Under the pieces are notes generated by a model. That model did no database searches. It saw nothing but the letters and a program-made list of their open reading frames with translations, and had not been told where the DNA came from. DNA of 64,000 nucleotides, from contig CAJUMB010000004.1 of NCBI GenBank assembly GCA_910587105.1, forward strand, positions 1 through 64,000, read 5' to 3'. The position numbers and the translations under genes were made by a program. Below, piece after piece: positions 53,116 to 61,048 of the stretch; position 1 is the stretch's first letter; the number at the start of each line of letters is the position of its first letter. Source of the stretch: an uncultured Lachnospiraceae bacterium. Lineage in GTDB: Bacteria; Bacillota; Clostridia; Lachnospirales; Lachnospiraceae.

Positions 53116-55320
53116 CTATGAGTCGGCGTGTAGTTTGTATGATTGTTCAATCAGGTTCATTACTACCGCAATGTCCGAAAGATGTTCAAAAAAGAATGCG
53201 GCTTTTCCTTCCCATGGTGTGAAACCAAGTTTTTCTCTATAGCTGTTGTTAGAAAAGCGTACTTGTTCAAATGGTATGTATAAAAAGACTTTAAGACGTT
53301 GTTTTTGAATGTCAATAGCTGTAAAGACATTTTTTACTTTATAGGAGTAATATCGTTTCGTAGGAGTTCTTTCTATATCAGGAGAAAGAGCCATGATCAG
53401 GGAATCAATGATGTTAAATAGTTTTTCAGGATAGTCATTTGTTTTTCTGCTTTCTGAACCGTTTATTGGGAATGGGGATTCTGTTTCCTCAGGCGGCGCT
53501 TTCTGAACGGGAATTTCTACTGTTTTGGCGAGGGATTTCGGAACAGAGGTTTCCATTGATTTTTGGGCAGGCTTTTGTATTGAGATTTTTGTCTCTTTTG
53601 AAGGATATTTCCATATCTGGGCCATTTCATTTGTAAGTTGTTTTGACCTTTCGATAATCTGTGCCTCTCCCCAGGTTTTACAATTAGCGACATATCTGCT
53701 GAGCTTAATAGGTGTGTATTTATAACCAATTTTTTGACCATTTTTATCCACACATTCCAATTTGTCCACAAAACGTTTATTTCCATATTCGGAATTATAT
53801 CCGGTTAATGTTAAATTGCCTATGGTATGTAAATAAGTTTCATGGATATCTGCAAAATCAGGGCCCAAATCTTTTTTCCAATCTTCAGATAAAGTTTGTG
53901 GCATAATATGTTCAATGGTATATTCATTTGTGGATATATGTTCTTTTCGGTTATGATTTTCTAATCTATCGAGAATCATTTCAAGTTTAGACTTACTAAG
54001 AGAATAAATTTCAAATTTTTGGAGACACTCAATCATTTCATCATCTTTAGGCATACGTTGTGCGTAGTATTTGGAATGCAGTTCAAGAATATTATCTCTA
54101 AAAGAGTCCAGTTGATGAGTATTATATAAACTCTTTAACATAGAAAGACAAACGGGGCCGGCTGTGTTAGTCGGCATACCACATATAGTCCGACGCATGA
54201 AATAAGACTCCATTAAGGTCAAAATACCTGCCGCATCATCATCAGATAACATTTCATTATCTAAATCCGACAATAGCTTTAAAATAGCGGGTGTAATTTT
54301 TAATTGTTTTGTACTTCTTACTTTGTATAGTAAATGTTCTAAAGGTGTTCCATTCCCTTTGGCGTTAATCCATATAAGATAATATTTGGAATACTGGCGG
54401 ATCTGTTTTACAAGGCTTTCCGAACCAGCAGAGCTATTATCAAAAAAATATTCCTTGAAAATTTTGTAATTATCACCAGTTACCTGGTTTTTGCGAACCA
54501 TTGTTAGATAATAGTAGATGAAATCATCAAATTCTTTAGTTTTACCCGATGATATACCTAACTCTTTTTCCATTGGATGCCAATACTCATTGTAGAGTAA
54601 TTCCATTTGTTCTGTTGAATCGACTTGCATTAAAAGAAAATTACGAATTTTGTCGGCTGCTGATAAAGGGAGGCCAGTACTATTTACTGTTTCGAAAACA
54701 AGCTGTGCATTATCTTCTGGCAGCAGACAGATATCAACTAAACGCAATTTTTTGATTCCCTCATATACAAGTTGTGGTTCAACATTTTCTTTACGTAATT
54801 TATCAATAATGATGTTATAATTCTCAAAGATTTTATTTTGTTTCATATCATCTGGCTGGGTACGATTTTTTATTATTTTTTTCCAAGCATAAAAATCTTC
54901 TTCATTTAATCGAATTTTATAATAAGTATCATTTGTTTCGTATTCATTGATAAGATATTGTTTCGAAATTCTTTCAGGGTTTGTAACAGAACATTTGAAT
55001 TCATCGGAACCGGAAGCTTTTTCTTTTGTGTAATCGCCAAGTGCTAATAATAATATCGAAATTGTTGTTAATCGCTGCTGTCCATCAATTACTAAATATT
55101 CTGTTACTGCCGAAGCGTGCTGGGAGTTTCCTTTAAGGAGGTAAATAATGGAACCCATAAAATGGCACGGTCTTTCAGTATCTTTTGCAATTGCCAAAAT
55201 ATCCTTTAAAAACTCGAGGCAATTTAATTTCCCCCAACTGTATTTTCTCTGATAGATTGGAACGCAGTATTGCTTTTCCCCTTCTAAAAATTTAGTAAGC
55301 TCTGTATCTGTCGCTTTCAT
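53116..55320 (-). CDS. DUF262/DUF1524 (GmrSD-like) protein with C-terminal DUF5655-like domain
   Basis: About 734 residues. The N-terminal DUF262 (ParB-like nuclease/NTPase fold) has VPIYQRKYSWG and YLVIDGQQRLTTISILLLAL. The DUF1524 His-Me finger nuclease has NEYTIEHIMPQTLSEDW and HTIGNLTLTGYNSEYGNKRF near residues 480-540. The last about 100 residues (YSYKVKNVFTAIDIQKQRLKVFLYI) look like a DUF5655-type domain. This single-chain GmrSD arrangement is linked to type IV restriction of modified phage DNA. Start at 55320 (MKATDTELTKFLEG) fits the family and follows AAAGGAG at a long spacing. AT-rich compared with its flanks, suggesting acquisition. No methylase partner is present. Confidence 0.88.
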   Translation of the reverse strand: MKATDTELTKFLEGEKQYCVPIYQRKYSWGKLNCLEFLKDILAIAKDTERPCHFMGSIIYLLKGNSQHASAVTEYLVIDGQQRLTTISILLLALGDYTKEKASGSDEFKCSVTNPERISKQYLINEYETNDTYYKIRLNEEDFYAWKKIIKNRTQPDDMKQNKIFENYNIIIDKLRKENVEPQLVYEGIKKLRLVDICLLPEDNAQLVFETVNSTGLPLSAADKIRNFLLMQVDSTEQMELLYNEYWHPMEKELGISSGKTKEFDDFIYYYLTMVRKNQVTGDNYKIFKEYFFDNSSAGSESLVKQIRQYSKYYLIWINAKGNGTPLEHLLYKVRSTKQLKITPAILKLLSDLDNEMLSDDDAAGILTLMESYFMRRTICGMPTNTAGPVCLSMLKSLYNTHQLDSFRDNILELHSKYYAQRMPKDDEMIECLQKFEIYSLSKSKLEMILDRLENHNRKEHISTNEYTIEHIMPQTLSEDWKKDLGPDFADIHETYLHTIGNLTLTGYNSEYGNKRFVDKLECVDKNGQKIGYKYTPIKLSRYVANCKTWGEAQIIERSKQLTNEMAQIWKYPSKETKISIQKPAQKSMETSVPKSLAKTVEIPVQKAPPEETESPFPINGSESRKTNDYPEKLFNIIDSLIMALSPDIERTPTKRYYSYKVKNVFTAIDIQKQRLKVFLYIPFEQVRFSNNSYREKLGFTPWEGKAAFFFEHLSDIAVVMNLIEQSYKLHADS

Positions 55321-55531
55321 TATGTATTTTATCTCCTTTATCGTTTTACGTTTCCCTGACTTGAATTGAGGCAAAATTATATTTTTATAATACCATAGAT
55401 TACAGAATATGAAAAGATAAGGTTTAGAATGTCAATCAATGATTGGAAATTTTCCATACTTAAAGTTTCAGATCTTGTTAAATGGGAGAAATGAATGAAA
55501 AATATACATTTATATAATGCAATCAGAATGG

Positions 55532-55560
55532 TTGCATTTTCTATGCTTTTGTATTATAAT
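55532..55560 (+). promoter_or_regulatory. Promoter of the putative toxin-antitoxin pair
   Basis: TTGCAT (55532-55537), 17-base spacer, perfect TATAAT (55555-55560). It lies in the 367-base AT-rich gap between the divergent DUF262 gene and 55688; the rest of this gap shows no gene or known element. Confidence 0.65.
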
Positions 55561-55687
55561 TAAAATACAGATAGAAATATGCCAGATATCGGTGAAGCTG
55601 AATATGTATTAAAGGGCTGTTGCAAACTGGGGTATTACCTAAAATGCAGAATCTGAGAATGTTCAATCTACAAATGGAGGTGAATGT

Positions 55688-56344
55688 ATGATTTACTCGA
55701 ATGAGCGAAAGCTGTGTTTAAGCGGCTGGCTTCGCCAGAATCATAAATCCGAATACGATACTGCTTTGAAGCTTCAAAAATTTTTGTTGTTATACGAATG
55801 TTTTACGAAAGTATCTGGTGAGAAAGCGGATTTTGTATATTTGAAAGGGTATAGAAGAGGTCCTGTGTTCAGCCAGGTCTGGGGAGATTATACAAAAGAA
55901 AGGCTTGGGTTTAACAGGTGTGCAGATGAAATCTGCCACTCGGGACGGGTTATAATCAATGAAGAAAGAGCAGTAAAGTGCGCGTTTGTAGTGCGTGTTT
56001 TATCTGAAAATGAGCTGTCAGAATTTACTCATTCAATGAATTTGTGGAAATCCAAGGAGAAAAGGATATTAAGCGGGGAACGCCAGGTGGATTTAGACGA
56101 AAATGATTTTGACGAGCATGACGCCAGGCTTATTTCCGCACTTGATAAAATGTATCCCATGGAATTGATAAAAAATTCGTCAGTGGTGGAAATAGACAGA
56201 CATTACTTTGTCTTTCGCAAAAAAGACAGGGTGAAATTAACGGAGCAGCATTTTGATGTACTTTCAAGTCTGGCAGAAAGCGGTCAGTTGTTTAATCCAG
56301 TGTATGTAGATATAGATGAGGGGGGAAGGCTGATAGTTGATTAA
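55688..56344 (+). CDS. Putative SocA/Panacea-like antitoxin (DUF4065-like)
   Basis: A 218-residue protein with ATG 55688 after AATGGAGGTGAATGT. The N-terminal half, YDTALKLQKFLLLYECF...YLKGYRRGPVFSQVWGDY, has the pattern of the Panacea/SocA domain (KLQKLLYY...WKYGPVxPEVY) found in many antitoxins. The C-terminal half (about 150-218) is a smaller beta-containing region. Its last 8 bases overlap the next gene, the usual antitoxin-before-toxin coupling. The homology is distant and recalled, so the role is provisional. It shares the accessory islet with the DUF262 gene. Confidence 0.55.
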   Translation: MIYSNERKLCLSGWLRQNHKSEYDTALKLQKFLLLYECFTKVSGEKADFVYLKGYRRGPVFSQVWGDYTKERLGFNRCADEICHSGRVIINEERAVKCAFVVRVLSENELSEFTHSMNLWKSKEKRILSGERQVDLDENDFDEHDARLISALDKMYPMELIKNSSVVEIDRHYFVFRKKDRVKLTEQHFDVLSSLAESGQLFNPVYVDIDEGGRLIVD

Positions 56345-56714
56345 CAAAAGAGACTTCATACGTATGAAAGTTCCATATCCCAGTATAGGTGCGCAGCTGT
56401 CGGTCAGCTCACATATGTATGTCTGCAAAAGCGTTGACGGAAGCATGTATGAATATGTCAAATGTCAGACGCTGAAACCCAAAATGCTGGCAAGCAGACG
56501 GTTCAAGCATTTTATAGACGAACAGCCCGATGTTTCGAGAAATCCATTTCAAAGGATGACCCGTATAGATTGTGATAAGGTGTTTGTGACAAAATCTGTC
56601 CGGTATGGTGATGGGCTGAGAACCAATAGAAGACCAGATGTGTGTCAGGAATTGTATGATATGATAGTAGAAGAAGTGAATAAAGATGGATATGATTCCC
56701 TAGAGCCTGTTTGA
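56337..56714 (+). CDS. Putative toxin (MazF/PemK-like barrel?), C-terminus altered by a MITE-like insertion
   Basis: A TTG start at 56337 lies behind GAGGGGGGAAGG and overlaps the upstream gene by 8 bases. The product is about 125 residues: a beta-rich core (YPSIGAQLSVSSHMYVCKS, YEYVKCQTLKP, MTRIDCDKVFVTKSVRYG) then a helix RRPDVCQELYDMIVEEV. The small barrel plus C-terminal helix recalls MazF/PemK toxins, without a clear family match. The last residues (LEPV) and stop codon come from the terminal repeat of a 168-bp palindromic element. Removing that element exactly restores the frame to 56930, adding a 20-residue tail that ends VKMKHKA. The gene is thus probably truncated by insertion; whether it still works is unknown. 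Confidence 0.6.
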   Translation: MINKRDFIRMKVPYPSIGAQLSVSSHMYVCKSVDGSMYEYVKCQTLKPKMLASRRFKHFIDEQPDVSRNPFQRMTRIDCDKVFVTKSVRYGDGLRTNRRPDVCQELYDMIVEEVNKDGYDSLEPV

Positions 56715-56866
56715 AAATTCATTCACGCCAACCGCACGCCCCACTTTGCGGCAGATTTGCCCCTTATTCGGTTGCTGTAGCCCGCTACAGCGCCCTCATG
56801 CGGAACAAATCTCCCACAAATTATGACGCACGGTTGACATAAAGCAATTTTCAAACACGCTCTAGG
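56699..56866. mobile_element. 168-bp palindromic MITE-like element
   Basis: The element starts CCTAGAGCCTGTTTGAAAA and ends with the inverted TTTTCAAACACGCTCTAGG: terminal inverted repeats of 21 bp with a single mismatch. Most of the interior can pair too (GCACG-rich arms; GGCAGATTTG with CAAATCT), with a perfect GCTGTAGC/GCTACAGC apex around 56780-56800, so the RNA would fold into one long hairpin. It has no coding capacity. It is GC-richer than the host gene. No obvious target duplication was seen. No second copy was found in this window. Confidence 0.75.
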
Positions 56867-56867
56867 A

Positions 56868-56930
56868 ATGAATGAAGATGAATTGACAAGAATTAATCCG
56901 TTGATAGTCAAAATGAAACATAAAGCATGA
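56868..56930 (+). pseudogene. Severed 3' end of the putative toxin gene
   Basis: Directly after the MITE-like element, 20 codons (MNEDELTRINPLIVKMKHKA) end in TGA 56928-56930. They lie in the same frame as the toxin-like gene because the element is 168 bases (56 codons). The composition is a natural charged C-terminal helix. This supports insertion into a once longer gene of about 141 codons. Confidence 0.55.
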
Positions 56931-56972
56931 AACATTATGAGGGTAGAGATGCCCTCATTTTTTATCACAATC

Positions 56973-56989
56973 AAATGGATGACCCATTT
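56973..56989 (+). promoter_or_regulatory. GntR/LldR-like operator 1 (upstream)
   Basis: AAATGGATGACCCATTT, a 17-base dyad with one mismatched pair, sharing TGGnTGACCCA with operator 2. It lies about 80 bases upstream of the -35 element. Confidence 0.5.
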
Positions 56990-57053
56990 ATAGTAAATAT
57001 ATACAAAAGTCCATGCGGAAGATGGGCGAATCTGCTGGAATTATAAAAAGTGC

Positions 57054-57081
57054 TTGATATTTATGGAAACAGTGCTATAAT
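57054..57081 (+). promoter_or_regulatory. Promoter of the lactate operon
   Basis: TTGATA (57054-57059), 16-base spacer, perfect TATAAT (57076-57081). The first base of the transcript should lie near 57088, just before operator 2. Confidence 0.75.
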
Positions 57082-57091
57082 AAATATAGAA

Positions 57092-57106
57092 ATTGGGTGA
57101 CCCAAT
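57092..57106 (+). promoter_or_regulatory. GntR/LldR-like operator 2 (at the transcription start)
   Basis: ATTGGGTGACCCAAT is a perfect 15-base dyad (7+1+7) placed about 10 bases after the -10 element, where a bound repressor would block transcription. It resembles the TTGGT-nnn-ACCAA operators of FadR-subfamily GntR lactate repressors. Confidence 0.7.
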
Positions 57107-57172
57107 AGAACGCAAAATGCATTTATGTAATCTATTTCACTGTCTTTTTACGGGCAGTGAAAAAAATAAGCA

Positions 57173-57189
57173 GATTGGGTAATCCAATC
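57173..57189 (+). promoter_or_regulatory. GntR/LldR-like operator 3 (leader)
   Basis: GATTGGGTAATCCAATC, outer arms perfect over 6 bp; 20 bases before the lactate permease start. Its centre is 82 bases from operator 2 and 200 from operator 1. Confidence 0.55.
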
Positions 57190-57209
57190 GGAAAGGCGGA
57201 AAGAGAACC

Positions 57210-58757
57210 TTGTTATTACTGAAATTTGTGCTCGCAATGCTGCCGATTATCTGGCTGATCGCCGCGCTGAGCGGATTGAAAATGGCTGGACATAAAGCTT
57301 GTGTGATTGCACTGGTGGTAACCATGGCACTGGCAATCGGTTATTGGCGGCTGAATGTTTTATGCACAGCGACAGCGGCGCTGGAGGGGGCTTTGAATGC
57401 ATTATGGCCCATTTGTCTGGTCATTGTGGCCGCCCTTTTCACCTATAACCTGACCTTGAAAACCGGGGCAATGGAATTGATTAAGAAGATGCTGGCCGGG
57501 GTTTCAAGAGATAAGAGAGTTTTGGCATTGATTATTGGCTGGGGCTTCGGAAACTTTATGGAAGGCATGGCTGGATTTGGGACGGCAGTGGCTATACCGG
57601 CTTCCATGCTGGCAGGAATCGGGCTTGACCCCATGAGTGCAGTTCTTGGCTGCTTGGTGGTGAATTCTACACCCACAGCATTTGGATCAGTAGGGGTTCC
57701 CACTGTCACGCTGGCGTCTGTGACAGGACTTGAGGCAGTTCCCCTGGCGGGAAGCGTTGTGGTAATCCAGTGTATTTTAACTTTTATTTCTCCGTTTTTG
57801 ATGGTCTGCATCTGCGGAAAAGGCATAAAGGCATTAAAGGGAATGTTTCCCACCACATTAATTGCATCCCTTTCCTTTACCGTGCCATGGTTTTTCACGG
57901 CGCAGTTTATCGGACCGGAGCTTCCAGATATTATAGGCTCCATCTGTTCCATGGGCTGTATCATTGCAGCGGCAAAGATTTTCAACAAAAATCCAGATGA
58001 AGAATATGCCATTCAGATAGCTGAGAACAGACAGTCACAAGAAAATATGACGGTTGGCACGGGGGTTAAGGCGTGGAGTTCATTTATTTTAATTTTCCTT
58101 CTTTTAATGATTACTTCTACCCTGTGCCCGCCTATACATAATGCAATTGCAGGTATTAAGAGCAGTGTTGTAGTTTATGCCGGAGAAGGGGGAAATGCCC
58201 TTGGCTTCAGCTGGATCAATACTCCGGGGGTTATGATTTTTATCGCCGCCATTATCGGCGGTTTGATCCAGGGGGCTTCGGTGAAAGACATGGCAGAGGT
58301 TTTCCTTGAAACATTGAAAAAATACTGGAAAACCATTCTCACCATCTGTTCTGTCATGGCAACAGCAAAGATTATGAGTTACAGTGGAATGATTTCCGAT
58401 ATTGCAAAATTCCTGGTGGCGGCGGCAGGACCGTTTTATCCGTTTATTGCTCCCCTCATTGGGGCTCTGGGGGCATTTGTCACAGGGTCCGGCACATCCA
58501 CGTGCGTTCTTTTTGGAGGGCTGCAGAGTGAAACGGCTCTGGCACTGGGGTTGAACGCCAGCTGGATGGCAGCCGCCAATGTGATGGGGGCCGGAATTGG
58601 AAAGATGATCTGTCCCCAGGGTATAGCCATCGGGGCAGGTGCAATCAATGCAGTAGGTTCAGAAAGTAAGATATTAAGCGCAGTATTCAAGTATTTCTTG
58701 TTATATGTGATTCTTGCAGGCGTAATCTGCTATGCAGGGTCCATGATGGGGTTTTAA
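57210..58757 (+). CDS. lctP: L-lactate permease
   Basis: A 515-residue LctP-family lactate/proton symporter with about 13 membrane helices. The TTG start at 57210 follows GGAAAGGCGGAAAG; no ATG gives a better N-terminus. Family motifs include GFGNFMEGMAGFGTAVAIPASMLAGIGLDP, VNSTPTAFGSVGVPTV, and GSGTSTCVLFGGLQ...NVMGAGIGKMICPQGIAIG. First gene of the lactate operon, directly behind the three operators. It brings lactate in for the FAD lactate dehydrogenase encoded 44 bases downstream. Confidence 0.93.
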   Translation: MLLLKFVLAMLPIIWLIAALSGLKMAGHKACVIALVVTMALAIGYWRLNVLCTATAALEGALNALWPICLVIVAALFTYNLTLKTGAMELIKKMLAGVSRDKRVLALIIGWGFGNFMEGMAGFGTAVAIPASMLAGIGLDPMSAVLGCLVVNSTPTAFGSVGVPTVTLASVTGLEAVPLAGSVVVIQCILTFISPFLMVCICGKGIKALKGMFPTTLIASLSFTVPWFFTAQFIGPELPDIIGSICSMGCIIAAAKIFNKNPDEEYAIQIAENRQSQENMTVGTGVKAWSSFILIFLLLMITSTLCPPIHNAIAGIKSSVVVYAGEGGNALGFSWINTPGVMIFIAAIIGGLIQGASVKDMAEVFLETLKKYWKTILTICSVMATAKIMSYSGMISDIAKFLVAAAGPFYPFIAPLIGALGAFVTGSGTSTCVLFGGLQSETALALGLNASWMAAANVMGAGIGKMICPQGIAIGAGAINAVGSESKILSAVFKYFLLYVILAGVICYAGSMMGF

Positions 58758-58801
58758 ATAGTTATGATTAGTTATGATTATATTTTTTAGGAGGTAAGAA
58801 A

Positions 58802-60214
58802 ATGTACAACCAATTAACACCAGAAATTATCGATCAGATTAAAGCGGTGTCCAGTCATGTGTTCCTGGGAGAAGATATCAATCCCGATTATGCGAAAGAC
58901 GAGATGCCCATTTACGGAACCCGTATGCCGGATCTGGCTGTTCAGCCCAGGTCAACGCAAGAAGTTTCAGAAGTGATGAAAATCTGCTATGAAAACAATA
59001 TTCCTGTTACACCCAGGGGTGCGGGAACCGGACTTGCCGGAGGCGCTGTCCCCTTATATGGCGGTGTGTTGATTGATATATCAAAGATGAACAAGATCAA
59101 ATCCTATGATATGGAAAACTTTGTTGTGGAAATTGAGGCAGGCGTTCTGCTGAACGATCTGGCAGAAGACTGCCGGGGCAAAGGCATGCTGTATCCGCCG
59201 GACCCAGGTGAAAAATTTGCATGTGTGGGCGGCAATGTGGCCACCAACGCAGGCGGTATGAGGGCGGTAAAATACGGAACCACCCGGGATTATGTACGCG
59301 CCATGACAGTGGTGCTTCCCAATGGCGAGATTACTCATCTGGGGGCAACCGTATCCAAAACATCCTCTGGATATTCTCTGCTGAATCTGATGATTGGTTC
59401 AGAAGGAACACTGGGAATTATCACAGAGTTGACCATGAAGATTATTCCTGCGCCCAAGGTTGCAGTTTCTCTGATTATTCCGTTTAAAGACTTAAATACG
59501 GCTCTGGCCACGGTACCGAAGTTTAAAATGGCCCATATGGACCCACAGGCAATTGAATTTATGGAGCGGGAGATCGTGCTGGCGTCTGAGCGTTATGTGG
59601 GCAAATCTGTATTCCCACAGGAGCTGTATGGAATGGAAATCGGTGCCTATCTCCTTGTGACATTGGACGGCAATTCGGAAGAAGAAGTGGATGCCCTGAT
59701 TGAGCAGGCGGGTGAACTGGCACTGGAGGCAGGTGCCATTGAGGTATTGATTGCAGATACACCCACAAGAATTAAAGATGCGTGGGCAGCCCGTTCCTCT
59801 TTCCTGGAAGCCATTATGGAAGAAACAAAACTGCTGGATGAATGTGACGTGGTAGTGCCAGTGAACAAAATTGCCAGCTATCTGGAATTTGTAAACAAAG
59901 CTGGAAAAGAATGTGGTTTGACCATTCGTTCCTTCGGGCACGCAGGGGATGGAAACCTTCATATTTATCAGTGCTCCAACGATCTGGAAGAAGAAGAATT
60001 CAAAAATCGTGTGGATAAATTCTTCGATATTATCTATAAAGAGGCTACAGACTGCGGCGGACTTGTTTCCGGAGAGCATGGCATTGGCTCTGGGAAGGTG
60101 AAATATCTGGTGGATTCTGTGGGTGAGACAAATATGGCAATTATGGAAGGCATCAAGCGGGTATTTGACCCGAAGATGATTTTGAATCCAGGAAAAGTTT
60201 GTTATCGTTTATAA
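58802..60214 (+). CDS. lctD: FAD-linked lactate dehydrogenase (GlcD/LctD family)
   Basis: 470 residues. PCMH-type FAD domain: VTPRGAGTGLAGGAVPLYGGVLIDISKMNKI, KGMLYPPDPGEKFACVGGNVATNAGGMRAVKYGTTRDY, SEGTLGIITELTMKI. C-terminal vanillyl-alcohol-oxidase-type domain: SFGHAGDGNLHIY, GLVSGEHGIGSGK. With EtfB and EtfA encoded next, this matches the electron-confurcating lactate dehydrogenase of Acetobacterium woodii, in which oxidation of lactate with NAD+ is driven by reduced ferredoxin. AGGAGGTAAGAAA precedes ATG 58802. Confidence 0.92.
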   Translation: MYNQLTPEIIDQIKAVSSHVFLGEDINPDYAKDEMPIYGTRMPDLAVQPRSTQEVSEVMKICYENNIPVTPRGAGTGLAGGAVPLYGGVLIDISKMNKIKSYDMENFVVEIEAGVLLNDLAEDCRGKGMLYPPDPGEKFACVGGNVATNAGGMRAVKYGTTRDYVRAMTVVLPNGEITHLGATVSKTSSGYSLLNLMIGSEGTLGIITELTMKIIPAPKVAVSLIIPFKDLNTALATVPKFKMAHMDPQAIEFMEREIVLASERYVGKSVFPQELYGMEIGAYLLVTLDGNSEEEVDALIEQAGELALEAGAIEVLIADTPTRIKDAWAARSSFLEAIMEETKLLDECDVVVPVNKIASYLEFVNKAGKECGLTIRSFGHAGDGNLHIYQCSNDLEEEEFKNRVDKFFDIIYKEATDCGGLVSGEHGIGSGKVKYLVDSVGETNMAIMEGIKRVFDPKMILNPGKVCYRL

Positions 60215-60232
60215 AAGATTAGGAGGAACATT

Positions 60233-61036
60233 ATGAATATTTGTGTTTGTATAAAACAAGTACCTGATACCAATGAGATCAAAGTAGATCCAGTTACACA
60301 TACGCTGATTAGAAAGGGCGTTCCCAGTATTGTCAACCCATTTGATACTTATGCCCAGGAAGTAGGCGTGCGTCTGAAGGAAAAAGCCGGGGGAAGATTA
60401 GTAGTTATCTCTATGGGACCGGCTCAGGCTGCAGGAGCCATTAAATCCTGTCTTGCGGTAGGCGCTGACGCCGGTTATCTGATTTCCAGCAGAAAATTTG
60501 GCGGTTCGGATACTCTGGCTACCAGTTACATTCTGTCCGAGGCCATTAAAGCAGTAGAGGAAAAAGAGGGACTGAAGTTCGATCTGATTCTCTGTGGAAA
60601 ACAGGCAACTGACGGAGATACTGCCCAGGTAGGGCCAGAAATTGCGGAACATCTGGATATGCCTCAGGTTACATATGCTCTGGATATCCTGGAAAAAGAC
60701 GGAGAAATTCAGGTGAAACGGGAGCAGGATGCAGGATACGATATGATTGCTGCAAAACTTCCGGCAGTGGTGACCGTGGTGAAACTGCCTTACGAGCCCC
60801 GCTATCCAACGCTGAAAACCCGGATGGAGGCTAAGAAAAAAGAGATTCCTATGTTGACAGAAGAAGATATGCCGTCCATAAACCTTGCCATGTGTGGTTT
60901 GAAAGGCTCACCCACAAGAGTAAAGAAAACTTATACACCTGTAAGGGAGAAAAACGGGGTGAAGCTGGCAGGCATGGATGCGGCCAGTGCGGCAAAAGAA
61001 GTAGTAAAGCAGCTTTGCGATGGAAAACTTTTATAG
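60233..61036 (+). CDS. etfB: Electron transfer flavoprotein beta subunit
   Basis: 267 residues. MNICVCIKQVPDTNEIKVDP, LATSYILSEAIKAVEEKEGLKFDLILCGKQATDGDTAQVGPEIAEHLDMPQVTYA are the EtfB nucleotide-binding segments; PAVVTVVKLPYEPRYPTLKTRMEAKKKEI matches the signature loop. In bifurcating Etfs this subunit holds the bifurcating FAD and binds NADH. 18 bases after lctD and 12 before etfA. Confidence 0.95.
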   Translation: MNICVCIKQVPDTNEIKVDPVTHTLIRKGVPSIVNPFDTYAQEVGVRLKEKAGGRLVVISMGPAQAAGAIKSCLAVGADAGYLISSRKFGGSDTLATSYILSEAIKAVEEKEGLKFDLILCGKQATDGDTAQVGPEIAEHLDMPQVTYALDILEKDGEIQVKREQDAGYDMIAAKLPAVVTVVKLPYEPRYPTLKTRMEAKKKEIPMLTEEDMPSINLAMCGLKGSPTRVKKTYTPVREKNGVKLAGMDAASAAKEVVKQLCDGKLL

Positions 61037-61048
61037 GAGGGGCGCGGT

